Positions 30,430-42,520 of a stretch of DNA of 64,000 nucleotides are shown here, piece by piece. The notes under the pieces are model-generated. The model did not search any database and was not told where the DNA came from. It saw only the letters and a program-made list of their open reading frames with translations. Position 1 is the first letter of the stretch; every line of letters begins with the position of its first letter. The DNA comes from Blasia pusilla (taxonomy: Eukaryota > Marchantiophyta > Marchantiopsida > Blasiales), in contig CM114271.1 in NCBI GenBank assembly GCA_050084515.1, positions 3,472,001-3,536,000 of the forward strand, in the 5' to 3' direction. The translations under genes were made by a program, and so were the position numbers.

Positions 30430-32413
30430 GCAACCCTAAACTGCCACCGCTCGCCGTCCTGGCTGGAGGCCATGCTTCCGGATGCCAGAAAAACGCGCGT
30501 TCCTTAGGACAGCAATCCAATCCCGCGGCCCATAACTGGAATCCATGGGAAAGGCAAGGAAAGGGAAATAATTTCCCAGCGGAATGGAGGACCTTTTTGA
30601 CCACTTTCGGGGTTTGTGATTTGTGCACCTCAGCTCCTCGGCCCATGATTCGACGGATGGATGGAAGGAAGGAATGGTAGGATCATTGACCTGCTCGCGA
30701 ATCGATCCTATCCGGATGCCGATGGTTGTCGCCAGCTCGGTGGAAATCAATGAAACTTTGCTAGCGAGGGCATTCTTTTTGACTTGGGTGCTACTTGCTT
30801 GCTTGGAAGTGGCAGGAGCGAGAATCAAGCGAGCGAGGCGAGGCAAGAATCGCTCAAATCAATTCAAGTAGGAGCTGCTGCTACTGTCGTCGCCGCTGGT
30901 GGTGGCTTTCACGGCTGGATTGTTTTCATTGATTAATTCATTCATCAACTCCGAGTCACCTACTACCGTATATTGCGAAGTGCGCGCCCACTCATCATCC
31001 GTCGCGACGGATTCGGGCGTCGAAGGGCTGTCGGGTTCTGCGCTCCCCGTCTTTTTCTTCCTTCGTTCGCAATCCATGACGTCTTCGTGATGTCCGGACA
31101 CGGGGCTCGAGACGCAAGACAATCGACTGAATGTTTGGACGAAGAGAGAACAACAGCGAGAGAGTCGAGAGAGAGTGCGAGCGGAAGGGGGGGACTAACT
31201 AACTGCCACTTCGTCGGACACCTTCGACCTTTGGACATGCTCTTACTTCCCCTTTACAGGCTGTGGGAACTTCCGGTCACCAAACGGTAGTGTTAACCCT
31301 GGTCGCATGACCCCATGTAGGCTCAGCTCACCATGCATCCATGGGCACGTGCCGGGAATAAGAACGGGGAGATCGCTAAATATGTCGCTAAAACCGGACA
31401 TTTCCGATTCATTTAAAACTCGTCGGCAAAAAACGGGCAAGGTATCTTTGTAAAATTATTTGATAAACCAGTTGGAAATCATAATTTACCGACCCAATCT
31501 ATGAAACGCCGGCAGTTTATCGATTCTTGTGAAAAAACTCCCAAATTATGGCAGGACCCATTTTCGTAAAAAAATTGATCTTGCCGTTCGCCACGTAAAG
31601 ATCATCGGGTCTCATTTATTTACTTGCAGTTTTCTGTTAAACGTGTCGCAAAGACGTTGGGTCCATTCTGCACCCAAAAGTTTTGGGCGCGGAAGAATCG
31701 GCAACGTTCTTTTGTCGCCACGCGGAATGCGCGGAATGGAACGGAGCAGCGATTTTGGGCGGGGACGGCGAGAGGCATGGATTGGGACGGCGGGAGGAAG
31801 GACGGAGGGCGTAGGGGACGAAAAGAGACGTGCTACATGTCGAAACGGAGAGCGTGACGAGAGCTTCGTTTTGATCCGGACCTTGCTGCATGGCGTGAAG
31901 TATTTTTATTTTTATTCATCTTTTTAGAATTCGGTTCATATTAGGGTTCCAAATGTGAATATTAGGATTTAGCTTATTGTCATTTGGAGAAATTTCCTAA
32001 GGTAACGTCCTCTATTCACCCACCCTTCCCCTCCTTTCCCAAGTCCTTTCTTGTTTGTCGTATTTGTCGTATGTGCTTCTCATTTTGGTTCGATTCTCGT
32101 TTGTATTTGTTACCCTTCCGCATACATACACTTTTCTTCTCATCTATTTTATCTTGAAGGGCCCATGATCTTTTCACACTCTTAGCAACTCTAACGTATT
32201 CATGAGTTTATTTTTGGGAGGGGTTGGGACTAGAAGTCCTAGGTGATGTTGGTAGGTGAGAGTTTATGTTAGAGGGAGCATTACCGTGGACGGGAAGAGA
32301 GTGGTTTGCCACGACCGCTCGTTCGAATGGGGATGACAGGATCAAGTATTGACGGGGATTGTCGCACGATTTTATTGGAGGGGGCCATATCCTCTTCTTG
32401 GTGAGTTGCATCC

Positions 32414-32863
32414 ATGCCTCGACCCGCATTGGCTCCCCGTGTGGGGACCCGTGGGTCGTCTAGTCGGGATACTAAATGCCCATGTTGTCCCGAATTCTTC
32501 ACTCGTTCAGGAATTCGGAACCACTTAGCGGCTAAACATCCTGACTTTGATAGATTTGGATGGGTGGTCCCTCCTGTCGACCATGGATGCTCTCCGGTGC
32601 TTCCCGCATCATCGCCCCCTCCTGAGGCATGGGAGTGGTTGAGGTCCCACCAGGGCAGCATTATAGGTCTCTTCGAGACCCGTTTTCCCTGCCCGAGGTT
32701 GTTTCATAGGATCCCCCATGCTATTCGGGACGACCTCCGCCACGCATTCCTCCTTCCCCTCGCTAGGATCGCCCTTGATCCTATGGATGAGCTCGTGGTA
32801 CCTACTACTTCTCCTTCCACGATGGTGTCTTCGTTACACTTGGGGAGGGAAGGCCGGTCATAG
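32414..32863 (+). pseudogene. N-terminal zinc-finger segment of the non-LTR element
   Basis: The 149-codon open segment has one C2H2-type finger near residues 22-46: two Cys in C-P-C-C spacing (C-x2-C), a Phe, then H-x4-H in NHLAAKHP. This type of finger precedes the RT in R2-like elements, where it binds target DNA. A Pro-rich linker and the helical LRHAFLLPLARIALDP follow. The frame is lost at about 32.85 kb and goes on in another frame as WYLLLLLPRWCLRYTWGG. Confidence 0.7.
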
Positions 32864-34650
32864 AGAGGTTATAGCACGCCCGAGACGCTTTCGAGGAGGT
32901 GATTGGGAGTCTGCAGAGTGAGTTTGTGGCATTCGCAGAGGAAGTAGTTCACCTGGTTTCCGGCAGACGATCCTGGAGCAGCCAGTTGCGACGATGTAGG
33001 ACATCGGGCGAGCCGTGAGTACTCGCGAGCCGACGTGTTTCTTCGCCGATGGACATGGCTCTCGCTTCACCGTTACCATCGATGCCCTCCGGAGGCTACA
33101 TCCTCGCCCATCGGTTGACATTCCAGCTTTTGCACGTGACTTCCACCCCGACACGGCTATATGCCTTGACCCGTCCCTCTTTGCACGGGCACTGGACGTT
33201 CTCCGAGGATTGCGGCCGGAGGTTTGTCTGCGGTATGATGTACGAACACCTTCGTGATTGCTTTCCTTCCGAGGACACCGCTAGCGGCTTCCCGAAGTTG
33301 CTTCAGGTTGCCTCTCACCTAGCTTCGGGAGAGTGCCAACAAGAAGGGCCCAAGTATTAGGGGCGGGGCGACTTTGGCGTTGTCAAGGGGGAGGTGGTAT
33401 CCGTCCGATTGCCATAGGTGAGGTGCTCTTGCGGTTGGTGAGTCGTACTCTCGCTTTGCAATTCCGTGAGGCTTTCAGCCACATCCGAGTCCGCACCGTT
33501 TGAGTTGCCACGCCACCGGATGTGAGACGGTTGCCTTAGGTTTGAGGGCTTGTCTAGATGTACATCCAGAGTGGGTGGTTCTCCAAGTGGACGTGGAGAA
33601 CGCCTTCAACTCAAGATCTCGGCTACTATATTCACAGAGTTGAGGGACGCTGGGTGGCCCCATGGCGAGCCTCATTCCCTTTGTGCAGGCTTTTTATGGG
33701 GCCCTTCGGCCCTCTATTTCCACCATGGTCGATTCGAGCAGGAGGTCACGGTCTTGGAGTCTGCCAGGGACTCGCTCAGGGTGACCTCTGGGTGGCGCGT
33801 TGTTTGTCGTGGGCTCATTACCGAGCGGTTCTTTCACGGTGGAGGCTTTCCCGGTTGCATGTTCCTTCACGCAGATGATACTCATATTGTTGGTCCCGAG
33901 ATCTGGTTGTCCCTGCATTCGAGCACTTTTCAAAGACGCTTGGCACGTGTCGGCCTGGCGGTGAAGGTGGGGAAGTGCAAGGCTTGGTCTCCATTAGGCC
34001 TACGTGATGATCTACATTTACCCGACGGCTTCTTGCGACTGTCGGAGGGCTTCGAGTCTTGGGAGTACCGCCGGGAGCCAGGACTTTGTATCGACTTTCG
34101 TGGGGCAGCGGCTCTACCGAGGATCTTCTCCACGTTGATGATCTTACGAGGATTGGTGACCCTCAAGTCGCCGGCATTTCTCTTCTTGTTTTGCTCGAGA
34201 CCTGGTTACCTCACTAGAACATCCGGACATCTAGTCACCTTTCTTCCCTCAGTATAGATCCTTTGATAGGAAGCTCATGCAGGTGTTTGGGGATCTTCTA
34301 GGACCCGGCTCCTTAGAGTGCCCCATGGGGAGTTAGCTCAGAGACAGGCCTCTTGGCCGATTTCTTTTGGTGGAGTAGGTCTTCTCTCGACCGAGTTAGT
34401 GGCGCCTCCTTTTTTTTTAGGAGTTGGGCCATAGTGGCACCCCTCCTTTGCTCCCGATTTTTGGTTAGAGATAGACCGCTCCTTCTACACTACGTCTCCC
34501 GTGTCGAGGATGGCTCTTTCCCACTTCAGTCTTCACTCACGCCTTGTAGAGATTCCCTTCGAGTTGAGGCCGAGCCGTTCTCCCCACTTTCTCCTCCTTA
34601 GTTACCTCCGGTCGGCCTGGCTCCAATCTTCCTTGATGGAAGCCCACTTT
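32864..34650 (+). pseudogene. Reverse transcriptase of the non-LTR element (plus copy)
   Basis: Same motif order as in the minus copy, spread over several frames: TIDALRRLHPRPSVDIPAF (about 33074), GGGIRPIAIGEVLLRLVSR (about 33390-33450), the VDVENAFN block reduced to VDVENAFNS-like pieces near 33585, a damaged Q-G-D block near 33775, HADDTHIVGPE (about 33868; A-D-D box) and VKVGKCKAW (about 33962). It ends with LTRIGDPQV (about 34145) and GSCRCLGIF-type tail. Inactive. Confidence 0.8.
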
Positions 34651-34839
34651 GAGGCAGTTTTTAGAGGCACTATGTCCGACGGGAATATCCCCATGGAGGT
34701 TAGGGCCCGTGATTCGCTCTTGCCCGGAAAGGGGCAGGCTCATGGGTAGGGGCGCCCCTTCTCCAGCTTTCCGATCGCACCACTTACCTATACCACAGCG
34801 ATGCGGTTCCGCTTTGGGCCTCCCCAACCATCGTGGTTG

Positions 34840-35605
34840 GTTCGACACACCGCGAGTGTCGCCGAGCCTGGATCCACTTGGTGTGCATTTGGCACGCTGT
34901 CCGATTGGGGGTGAGAGGATAGCCACCACGATGCAAAGGCGGGATATCATGTTCAAGATTGCTCGGGAGAGTGGCTTCCATGTGCGAGAGAGAGGCACTA
35001 CTCCATGCGGGATTCCCTCATTCGTGCCGATCTCTACATGACACGTGAGGTGAGGTGGTTGTGGCGGACGTGGTAGTCACAGATCCTACGCTGGAGGGGC
35101 GAGCCCAAGTGGTGGTGGGGCGAATGCTACAAGGAGCGAGCGGCGGCGAAGAAGACACATATCTACAAATCGACTACACGAGGGACACATCTTCATCCCC
35201 CGGCCATAGAGATGTATGGGGCTATGGGGGAGAGGTTCGACTCGTTCTCACGGATCGCGCCCATCATCTCCACTCGAGAAATGGGTTGTCCTTAGCTACT
35301 GCGATTCTCAGACAGGCAGCTGGTCTCCATAGCGTTGCGGCGTGCCAGGCTAATGGGATTTTGCGGCGGCTCAGTCGTGGGAGACGCCGGCGCTAGAGGC
35401 CCACTTAGTAGTAGTCATAGCTCTCTTGTTGTTGCTGATATTGTCTCGCTGTTGGTGAGTTTAAATCGTTAGGGGGAATGCCCCCTTCTTCCTTTTCTGG
35501 TCGTGTTGTGGCCTTCAGGTTTTGACTCTTTGAGTCCCCCTCTTTTGTACTTCCGATGGGTTTTCCATCACTCGTTTTTATCGAAGTGCATCTTTGTACC
35601 ACGAC
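34840..35605 (+). pseudogene. Restriction-like endonuclease region and 3' end of the non-LTR element (plus copy)
   Basis: Frame pieces match the nuclease of the minus copy: MRDSLIRADLYMTRE (about 35008), damaged VVTDPT (about 35070), KKTHIYKS (about 35153) and AIEMYGAMGERFDSF (about 35205). The remaining 200 bases are the conserved 3' region beginning near AGAGGCCCACTTAG (35394). The Asp-rich strand is broken by a frame change. Confidence 0.6.
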
Positions 35606-36529
35606 CGTGTGCGCATGGAATTGACCCCTTGAACGGAACATATATCATTTGCTAAACCGATTTGAGGAGGAATAATAGGGTTCCCTCCTCAACCGATTTC
35701 GGAAAATGGAAACACGTAGTTAAATCTATTACTAGTCAGCTCTTAGTTCCTCTTGTTAGTTCTTTTCTTAAAGAGTACATGTGTCAATATGGAAGGAGTG
35801 CAGAAAACATACGTGTCGACACGTTCTTTAAATCCCATATTTTTTTAATAATATAGATATCTTCTCCTTAAAGAGGAATTTGGATTAAATAATTTTAAAT
35901 TTATTTTTGTACATTTTAATATCATCCTAAGAAGAAAAAATATATTTTTACAGTCACTCCCAATTAGTCGTTTGGAGAAACGGCATACCTTAGAGAAACC
36001 CATTTCTCCTAGGGGTGTTATTGCGTTTGGCAACAAATGAGTAAGTAGCCTTAGTTAGGCTACTCAAATCCGAGTTACGGCCAAATTATGGTGAATTCCA
36101 GTTAGAAGAAATGGATACGTGTTTTGGTGTATCATTTCTGCAAATGGCATTTTTATAGAGACATCTGGAAGAAGCTTTTTTTTCTTTAAAATTCTATTCA
36201 TTTTTTTCATTTTTACAGAAATAATTAGTATTAAAGAAGATCCACTCATGTGGATTGAACGATGATTTATTCCCTCCCCGAACTTCTCAACCATGGAGGA
36301 GAATGAAGTAGTCCTAACAATGGTGGTTGTTCTAATGCCCATGGTTGGGATGTGAAATATTAGGGAGTTTCAATTAGTCTTTAGGGCCTCTTCCTTTCCT
36401 TCTCTTCTACAATCATTTAATCATATTTTTCAAAGAATAATCAGAAATGAAAATTTAACATTTGGAAAGAGGAAATGTGAAGGCCTTCACTCTTACAATT
36501 GAGATAAGAACATGGTATCTAAAAAGATA
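35606..36529. other. AT-rich stretch, nothing recognised
   Basis: Short frames only. This is where the visibly more AT-rich half of the window begins. Confidence 0.5.
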
Positions 36530-36805
36530 CCCCATGGGCAAGGTTGCACGGAAACAACCAAGTCTTGACATGTCGTTCAAGTACCCGCGGCCAGCATCCA
36601 AGCCCGCTTTTGAGTCCACCATGTAGAGTCGGGCGGGCCCAGCCTGCCATGCGGGCCACAAAACGGGTGCAGGCTCTTCGTGCTTAGGTACAGGCTCGGA
36701 TACGAGCCGCTGCGGATACCTGAGCCCGCACAAACATGTCTAACCCTAGGACAAACATAAGTCCACGGACACAAACTTTTTCCGTGTGCAACCGTGCCCA
36801 TGGGG
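36530..36805. mobile_element. Small TIR-bounded non-autonomous element (copy 1)
   Basis: About 276 bp. Ends are inverted repeats: CCCCATGGGCAAGGTTGCAC on the left and, reverse-complemented on the right, CCCCATGGGCACGGTTGCAC, both followed by GGAAA. No coding capacity. No target-site duplication could be read, so the DNA-transposon superfamily is unknown. Confidence 0.6.
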
Positions 36806-38457
36806 CTATGTCAATTATTATAAGTCAGGATTATGACCTCAGACATAGGGGTTTATAAGGATGCCTTTATAGGAATTTATAGGAAGGGGGTTCCTTTGGA
36901 ATTTGTTCCCAAAGTTATAGATTTCCAAATACACTATATTTGAAATGTTATGAATCCTATAGGTTCATCAAACGGTTCCTTGTTGGGAAACAAGTAAACG
37001 TTATCCACAACTACTCTTAGCGGGTGCCAAGTTCAATGGATAACACCCAACTTGCCCTCATCTTCTCTTAAGCTCTATCACCATTCCCCAACCAAAAAAA
37101 ATAGTAGTATGCTTTGTTGTGTTCTAGCTACTATAGCTTTTTGTGTTTAATTATCCCTAGGTTGATGGGATTTTGAAGTTTGCTCAAGTTGGGGGAGATG
37201 TTGCTTTAAGAGGTCCTTTTCTCAAATGTGCATGCTCTTAGCTCTAGTTGATAATTTTTAGTGAGGTTAGTTTGTAAGGGGGTTTCACTTTTTCTTTATG
37301 TTCCAGCTAATTATTATGATAGGTCTAGTTGATGGTGGGAGTTCACCTTCTCTCTTGCTTGTTGTGCTCTCATATTGTCTTTTATATATCATGCCTTTCT
37401 TAGATAAAAAGAACCTAAAAAGACTCAACTTATCTAAAAAGAACCACTTCATAAAATTTTATCAAGTGGTTAAAATATTTTCTTCCAAAATTTATTGAAA
37501 TAAATGCAGCTTGCACAGAGTTGCAATAGTAAGTTCAATAAGTATTGTCCCTTATGGATACTCTTTTTAAACTCACATTCATAATAAAATATTTTGAAAA
37601 TGAGTAAATTTATTTATCTTTATGGATAGACTAAAATTATGTGGAATGATCTTTTAATGAAAGGAAACTAAACATCCAAAATAAAAAAAATATAATATAT
37701 GGAATTTCGAAAAAAAATTACTTTTTTGAAAATATGAATAGTAAAAATCAATTAAAGTATCTTTCATAAAATATCTGAAGTTTGAAGATTATTCAATCGT
37801 TAGAAAAAAATCCCTCTCTGCAAAGGTTATCAAAGCAAGTTACACCTTTCACTTAATTGATAAAAGGAGTTGAACTATAGTATTTGTAATGAAATTTCCT
37901 TCTTACAATAGCTCTTTACAAACATTTTATGGTACTCCCTTATGCTAGAAGAGATCTACAATGAATAATTTACCTATTTTCTTCAAGTCATATTTTATAT
38001 ATAGTATTTAATGAAATATCTAATATTTTATGACTTATGTCATATATATCATTATAATTACTTTACAAGTGATGAGGATATAACTATATTGGTTTTGGTA
38101 AGTCAAAAAATATAGATTTAAACCAATCAAGCCAAATGTGGAGTGATTTTGTACAAAAGTCATCCATTGTCAAATCATAAGAACCCTACTTTTCTTAGTG
38201 TCAATAATTGATTGAAAAACGTCTAAGGGATTCCTACATCATGAATTTTTCTAAGCAAATTATCAATAAAATTCAACTGTCAAATCATGAAGGATGTGGA
38301 TTAGATAGATATACTTCTATCAAATTCTCAACCATAGGGAATTACTTGACACTTATGACTTTACTTCAACTTGAAAGAATATATATGAGTCTAAGTTTAT
38401 GATATGATTGCAAATGGAGGATTTCACGACTCCTCATAGTTGCAACATAGTCAAATG
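36806..38457. other. AT-rich stretch, nothing recognised
   Basis: Long A/T-rich runs and short frames only; no motif, repeat array or TE end was found. Confidence 0.5.
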
Positions 38458-38772
38458 CAAGGTTCGATGTGGACAAATTTCGTGTCTGCAGACATGTCCA
38501 TGTGCGTGGACTTACGTCTGCCTAATAGAAGGACTTGTCAATGCGGGCCCCACCTTCTCCTTCTCCTCATCCCCCTTACTTGCCTCCATGTTCCACACTT
38601 TTTCGTTTCTTCCTTCCTCTACCTCCTTATTGCCTCGTCCACCCCTGCGTTGAGTTCCACCATAAGCTATAAAGTGTGGGCCCCACCTCTTAGAATCCAT
38701 ATCCGTAAATATGTCCACACTTGTCTCTCCATGTCCGCCCTACGGATGGACTTGTCTATTCTTTTGCAACCA
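38458..38772. mobile_element. Small TIR-bounded non-autonomous element (copy 2)
   Basis: About 315 bp. Internal sequence (GGACTTGTC followed by a GGGCCCCACC-type block, a CT-rich middle, then GTGGGCCCCACCTCTTAGAA) is shared with the copy at 60202-60512. The right end reads GCAACCATGG, the inverse of the GGTTGCA end of copy 1; the left end is more diverged. Confidence 0.55.
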
Positions 38773-39172
38773 TGGTCAAATGGTGAGATAAGAACAACAA
38801 AGTGTTGCTGAATTTTTTCTACTTGTTTGTAAATATCATATCATATAGTCTCTTTGTTCATCATTTTTCTCCTTTAAGTCCTGTCTCAACTTTCTCCATT
38901 TGTGGTGCTATTAATTTTCAGGGGAAAGATTTGCAAATTTTTTTTCTCTTGAAGATAATTTTATATACTACAATCAAGTGCATATGGGCAGAAGGAGCTA
39001 ATGCATCCTCAATGGCATTTATTGCTACACTTTCTGTGGCAATAGGTAGCCATCAATTTTATTGGGGGTAGAGTAATTCTAGGATCCAATAATCCATTGA
39101 AGTAAGATACAATGTATCCCATTGTTACAAATGAGAGACTATATATAACTAATTAGTAATTAGAACTTGTTG

Positions 39173-39304
<132 letters not shown>

Positions 39305-39575
39305 CCCTCGATAACTTGTGGGGGCTCGTGACATGGGAATAGACGGATGTGCAAGCTACGAGCCCTCGCCAAGACCACACGTGGAAAGCACATGCCTATG
39401 GTTGGTAGGTCTAGTGCCCATGCACTAGACTAGGTGCGGGTCGGATGAGCCCCCATATCTACAGTATAGAAGGGGTGGGCCGCAAAAACTCGGACTCGCA
39501 CCAATATGTCTATCTTAGGGACGAACATAAGCTTGCAAACACAAACTTTTGTTCGTATGCAATGTTGATGTAAGC
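39305..39575. mobile_element. Partial TIR-family element (copy 3)
   Basis: Right-hand part resembles the other copies (GACGAACATAAG, then CAAACACAAACTTTTGTTCG and TATGCAATG as a diverged end). The left end has been lost next to the microsatellite. Confidence 0.4.
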
Positions 39576-40173
39576 TCTACTTTACCTACCCAAACTTTCT
39601 CACTGATGAAACAATAATACAACTCAATATACTTTCTTGTTGAATGAAAAAGTGAGTTGTTTGCCAAAGAAATTCTCATAGATTACTTGCATATTTGCTA
39701 TTTGGATCTAAATATTTCAGGCTATATCTACAAGAAGATTGCTTTAAAAATCTAATTATGATGCCTCCATGCATAGTAGCTCCTATATGTTGACAAAAAG
39801 GAAATGGTTGTTTGTTTCTTCCAAACCCAACGTGGTGTAAAGCTCCTAAAACTAAACACAAACCCAAATGTGAATCTTTTGTCCAAGGTACTTCCTACCT
39901 AATCTATATAAAATACATGTGTAACTCCAAAGACTTGGATGATAAGTAGTGAAGTCTGAACTTAATTGCAACTTCATTAGAAAGCTTATCACAAGCATAA
40001 TCGTATTGAAAAAGTCATATACCAATTCCATCCTTGATAAACTCTTCACCAAGAAAATACTCAACCTCTCCTAAGTCTTTCAACTCACAATTTTCTTGCA
40101 ACCATTTTTTTTATCTTCCTTATCAATTATTCAATAATACCATCATTATAATAGCATCAATCTAAACATGATC
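39576..40173. other. AT-rich stretch, nothing recognised
   Basis: Short frames only. Confidence 0.5.
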
Positions 40174-41128
40174 ATGGTTGCATGGAAATAGAATTGTGTG
40201 TCCATGGGACAGATATGTCCAAAGAATTCCAATTATATCATCAAACATACCCAATAGATTCCAACCCAAGTTTTTTCGATATCCTGATGGCTTGTGCAAG
40301 CTCCAGACTCAAGAGCGGGTACAAGCTTTGAATAAGGGAAGTGCGCATGGATCAAATGAGTGTGCAGGCTATGAGCCTTCACCTGGATGGTATCAAGCCC
40401 ATGTATGGCCCCCACTGGGAGAGATTAGGGCTCCAAGGGGCATGTGTGGGCCCTATGGCCTCATGCGGGTCTTCCATGGACTTAGGGCGGGCTAGTGTAG
40501 GCCACGTTGGCTTAGTACACACCTCTACGAGCGAGGTGCGGGTCATGCCCACTCTTGACGTGGGCCTCCACGAGCAAGGCGCGGGCTAGGTGTGGGCCAA
40601 GGTTGCATGGAAACGAAGAAGTCTTTCCATGGGATGGACATGCCATCACGGATCCCCCACCCAGGTTTTTTTCACACCCTAGTGGCCCACACATACTTGG
40701 GATGCGAGAATGGGTGCAGGCTTGCACAGCAAGGATCAAACGGGTGTGGAGACTATGAGCCCTTGCCGAGCCCGCATAGGTCCGCCTTCCCGTGGGCTTA
40801 GGGCGGGCTCATGCGAGCTAAAAAATGGGTGCAGGTTGCCAAGCCCGAGATTAGGTTACATACAAGGCATGCTCGATGGCGGAATGCAATTACCCAATCC
40901 CGAATAGATATGTGTGTCAGAGGGATGTACATAATTTTTCCGACATGGACATGTTTGCAGACTAACAAATTGGTGGCAAGAATGAGTGATAGTTCATTGG
41001 ATTGTGTGTGGGCAGACTAAGCCTAGGTCTACGTTGTGGCTGGGAAACTCAATCCGCATGGACATATCCGTCCCAAGAACGGACATAAGTCCGTAGACAG
41101 AGACTTTTTCCGTGTACAACCTTGAACA
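40174..41128. mobile_element. Composite of two TIR-family elements (copies 4 and 5)
   Basis: A left end GGTTGCATGGAAA occurs at about 40175 and again at about 40607; a right end GTGTACAACCTTG is present only at about 41115-41128. Shared inner blocks (for example ATCAAA-GGGTGTG and ATGAGCCCTTGCC) occur after each left end. So one element appears inserted next to, or partly replaced by, the other. No coding capacity. Confidence 0.5.
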
Positions 41129-42123
41129 TGATCAAGGTTTTCATGACATGATTTTATTCATGAAACGTCACGTGTCTATTGGCGCAAAATTTCTAGGTGC
41201 AAATATTATAACATTGATTACCCTTAGAATCTATAACATAGACCAAAAGACTCTTTTTTTTAACCTAAACTTCATCTTCTTCTCACTTGGAATGTAAATA
41301 GGATAAATACAACAAAAGACATCATGCGGAATGTGAGATCGTTCGGAATGTGAGATCATGTTATTTTCTGACCACTGTGGGTATCTTTCTATACAATACT
41401 ATTTTGGACTAGTACTACTGTACTATGTTTCCTTTTTCATACTCTAAGCACCTAGTAGTACCACGGGGATAATTTTTATGTCTTTTTTATCACATTTTTT
41501 CCTTATAGCCTTTAATAAGCATATTGGAATGCCTACCATGTTAAGTCTGCACAAAAATGTTAAAAGGAAAGTTTCTTCTATTGAATAGGAAGAGGACACC
41601 TATGTCACTAAAGGATATATGGCGGAAATTCAAAGGTTAAGAAAAAGAAGAGCTTACCCAAATATTTGCATAGATATTTGATGAATCAAATTTCTTTGAT
41701 ATGCAACTACTAGTGCCCAATATACATTAGGCATTATTTTGAAGCATCCTTATCAACACTTCTAGTCTAAAAGAATCAAATGATTCGTCCAAATAATGAT
41801 TAGGGTTCCAAAACTTCATACCACCACAAATTGAGATTATAGGTATCTTCCCTCATGGTCAATTTATGTAAGTATGAGCAAATGTTTTTGAAAAAATATT
41901 GCCTTTATGAATCATACATGAACTCATGACAAAACTTGGGGTCTTAAAAAATGCATCCCCATTATGAATCTATTTTGAGTCTAATAAGTAAATGTGTTTT
42001 ACCAACGTGTAATAAAGCACTTGTAGAGTGCTTTTTAATTGAGTGACCATTCAAGGACTTTACATCATGATTGTGTAGTGCAAAATCGTTGTTACGCCTA
42101 TACTTAATTGTTAAAGGAAGATG
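41129..42123. other. AT-rich stretch, nothing recognised
   Basis: Short frames only; no TE end identified. Confidence 0.5.
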
Positions 42124-42520
42124 TGTAAGAAAACAGAATTTGAACAAATCCTTGAATTTATTACCAAATTGAATCTTAAAAGTACAAAATGGCCCAGTAC
42201 GTTCGTGCACTCACAATAAAAATTTTATGGAACCTAAACATGGACACATACGAGAACATGCTACATATGTTGTTCTCGACCATTTGACTACTTTGGAAAT
42301 TAGTTTATTTGACCTATTTTCCTAACTTATCTTTATAGCAAAAAATTAATTAAAAAAAAGGTTTGATCATCCTAATGACTCTCTATTTCATAAACGACCA
42401 ATATTATGTAATTATGATTCCTTTGATGTCTAATTCTAGACCATCAATTTAGGCTTCTACTCAAACAAGGGGGTCGCTCATACTAATGGTGCTAAACCAT
42501 AAGAGAATATTGAATATACA
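42124..42520 (-). repeat. Diverged solo LTR of the copia family
   Basis: About 397 bp that align with the LTRs at 43832-44221 and 48326-48773: TGTAAGAAAACAGAA, then ACAAAATGGCCCAGTACGTT, and towards the other end GACCATCAAT and CTTCTACTCAAACAAGGGGG. No internal domain follows on either side, hence a solo LTR. Confidence 0.7.

Larger units (their letters stand above)
29206..32413. other. Stretch without a recognised gene, with two strong foldbacks
   Basis: GC-richer up to about 31.3 kb, no domain found on either strand. A 132-codon plus frame at 31529-31927 is open but has no motif. Simple CTCCT repeats lie near 30318-30340. From about 31.9 kb it becomes the 5' flank or untranslated leader of the non-LTR element. 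Confidence 0.45.
32414..35605 (+). mobile_element. RLE-type non-LTR retrotransposon, near full coding length
   Basis: N-terminal C2H2-type finger, RT and restriction-like endonuclease region in order on the plus strand, ending in the 3' sequence shared with the copies at 15882 and 19206. The coding start at 32414 is the first Met before the finger. A short CCACGACCG match lies at about 32310 and 35600 and might be a trace of a target-site duplication, though it is short. Several frameshifts and stops are present. Confidence 0.8.

Noticed and set aside
31529-31927. 132-codon plus-strand frame as a host gene
   Set aside because: Open but without any recognisable domain; could be chance in a GC-richer stretch.
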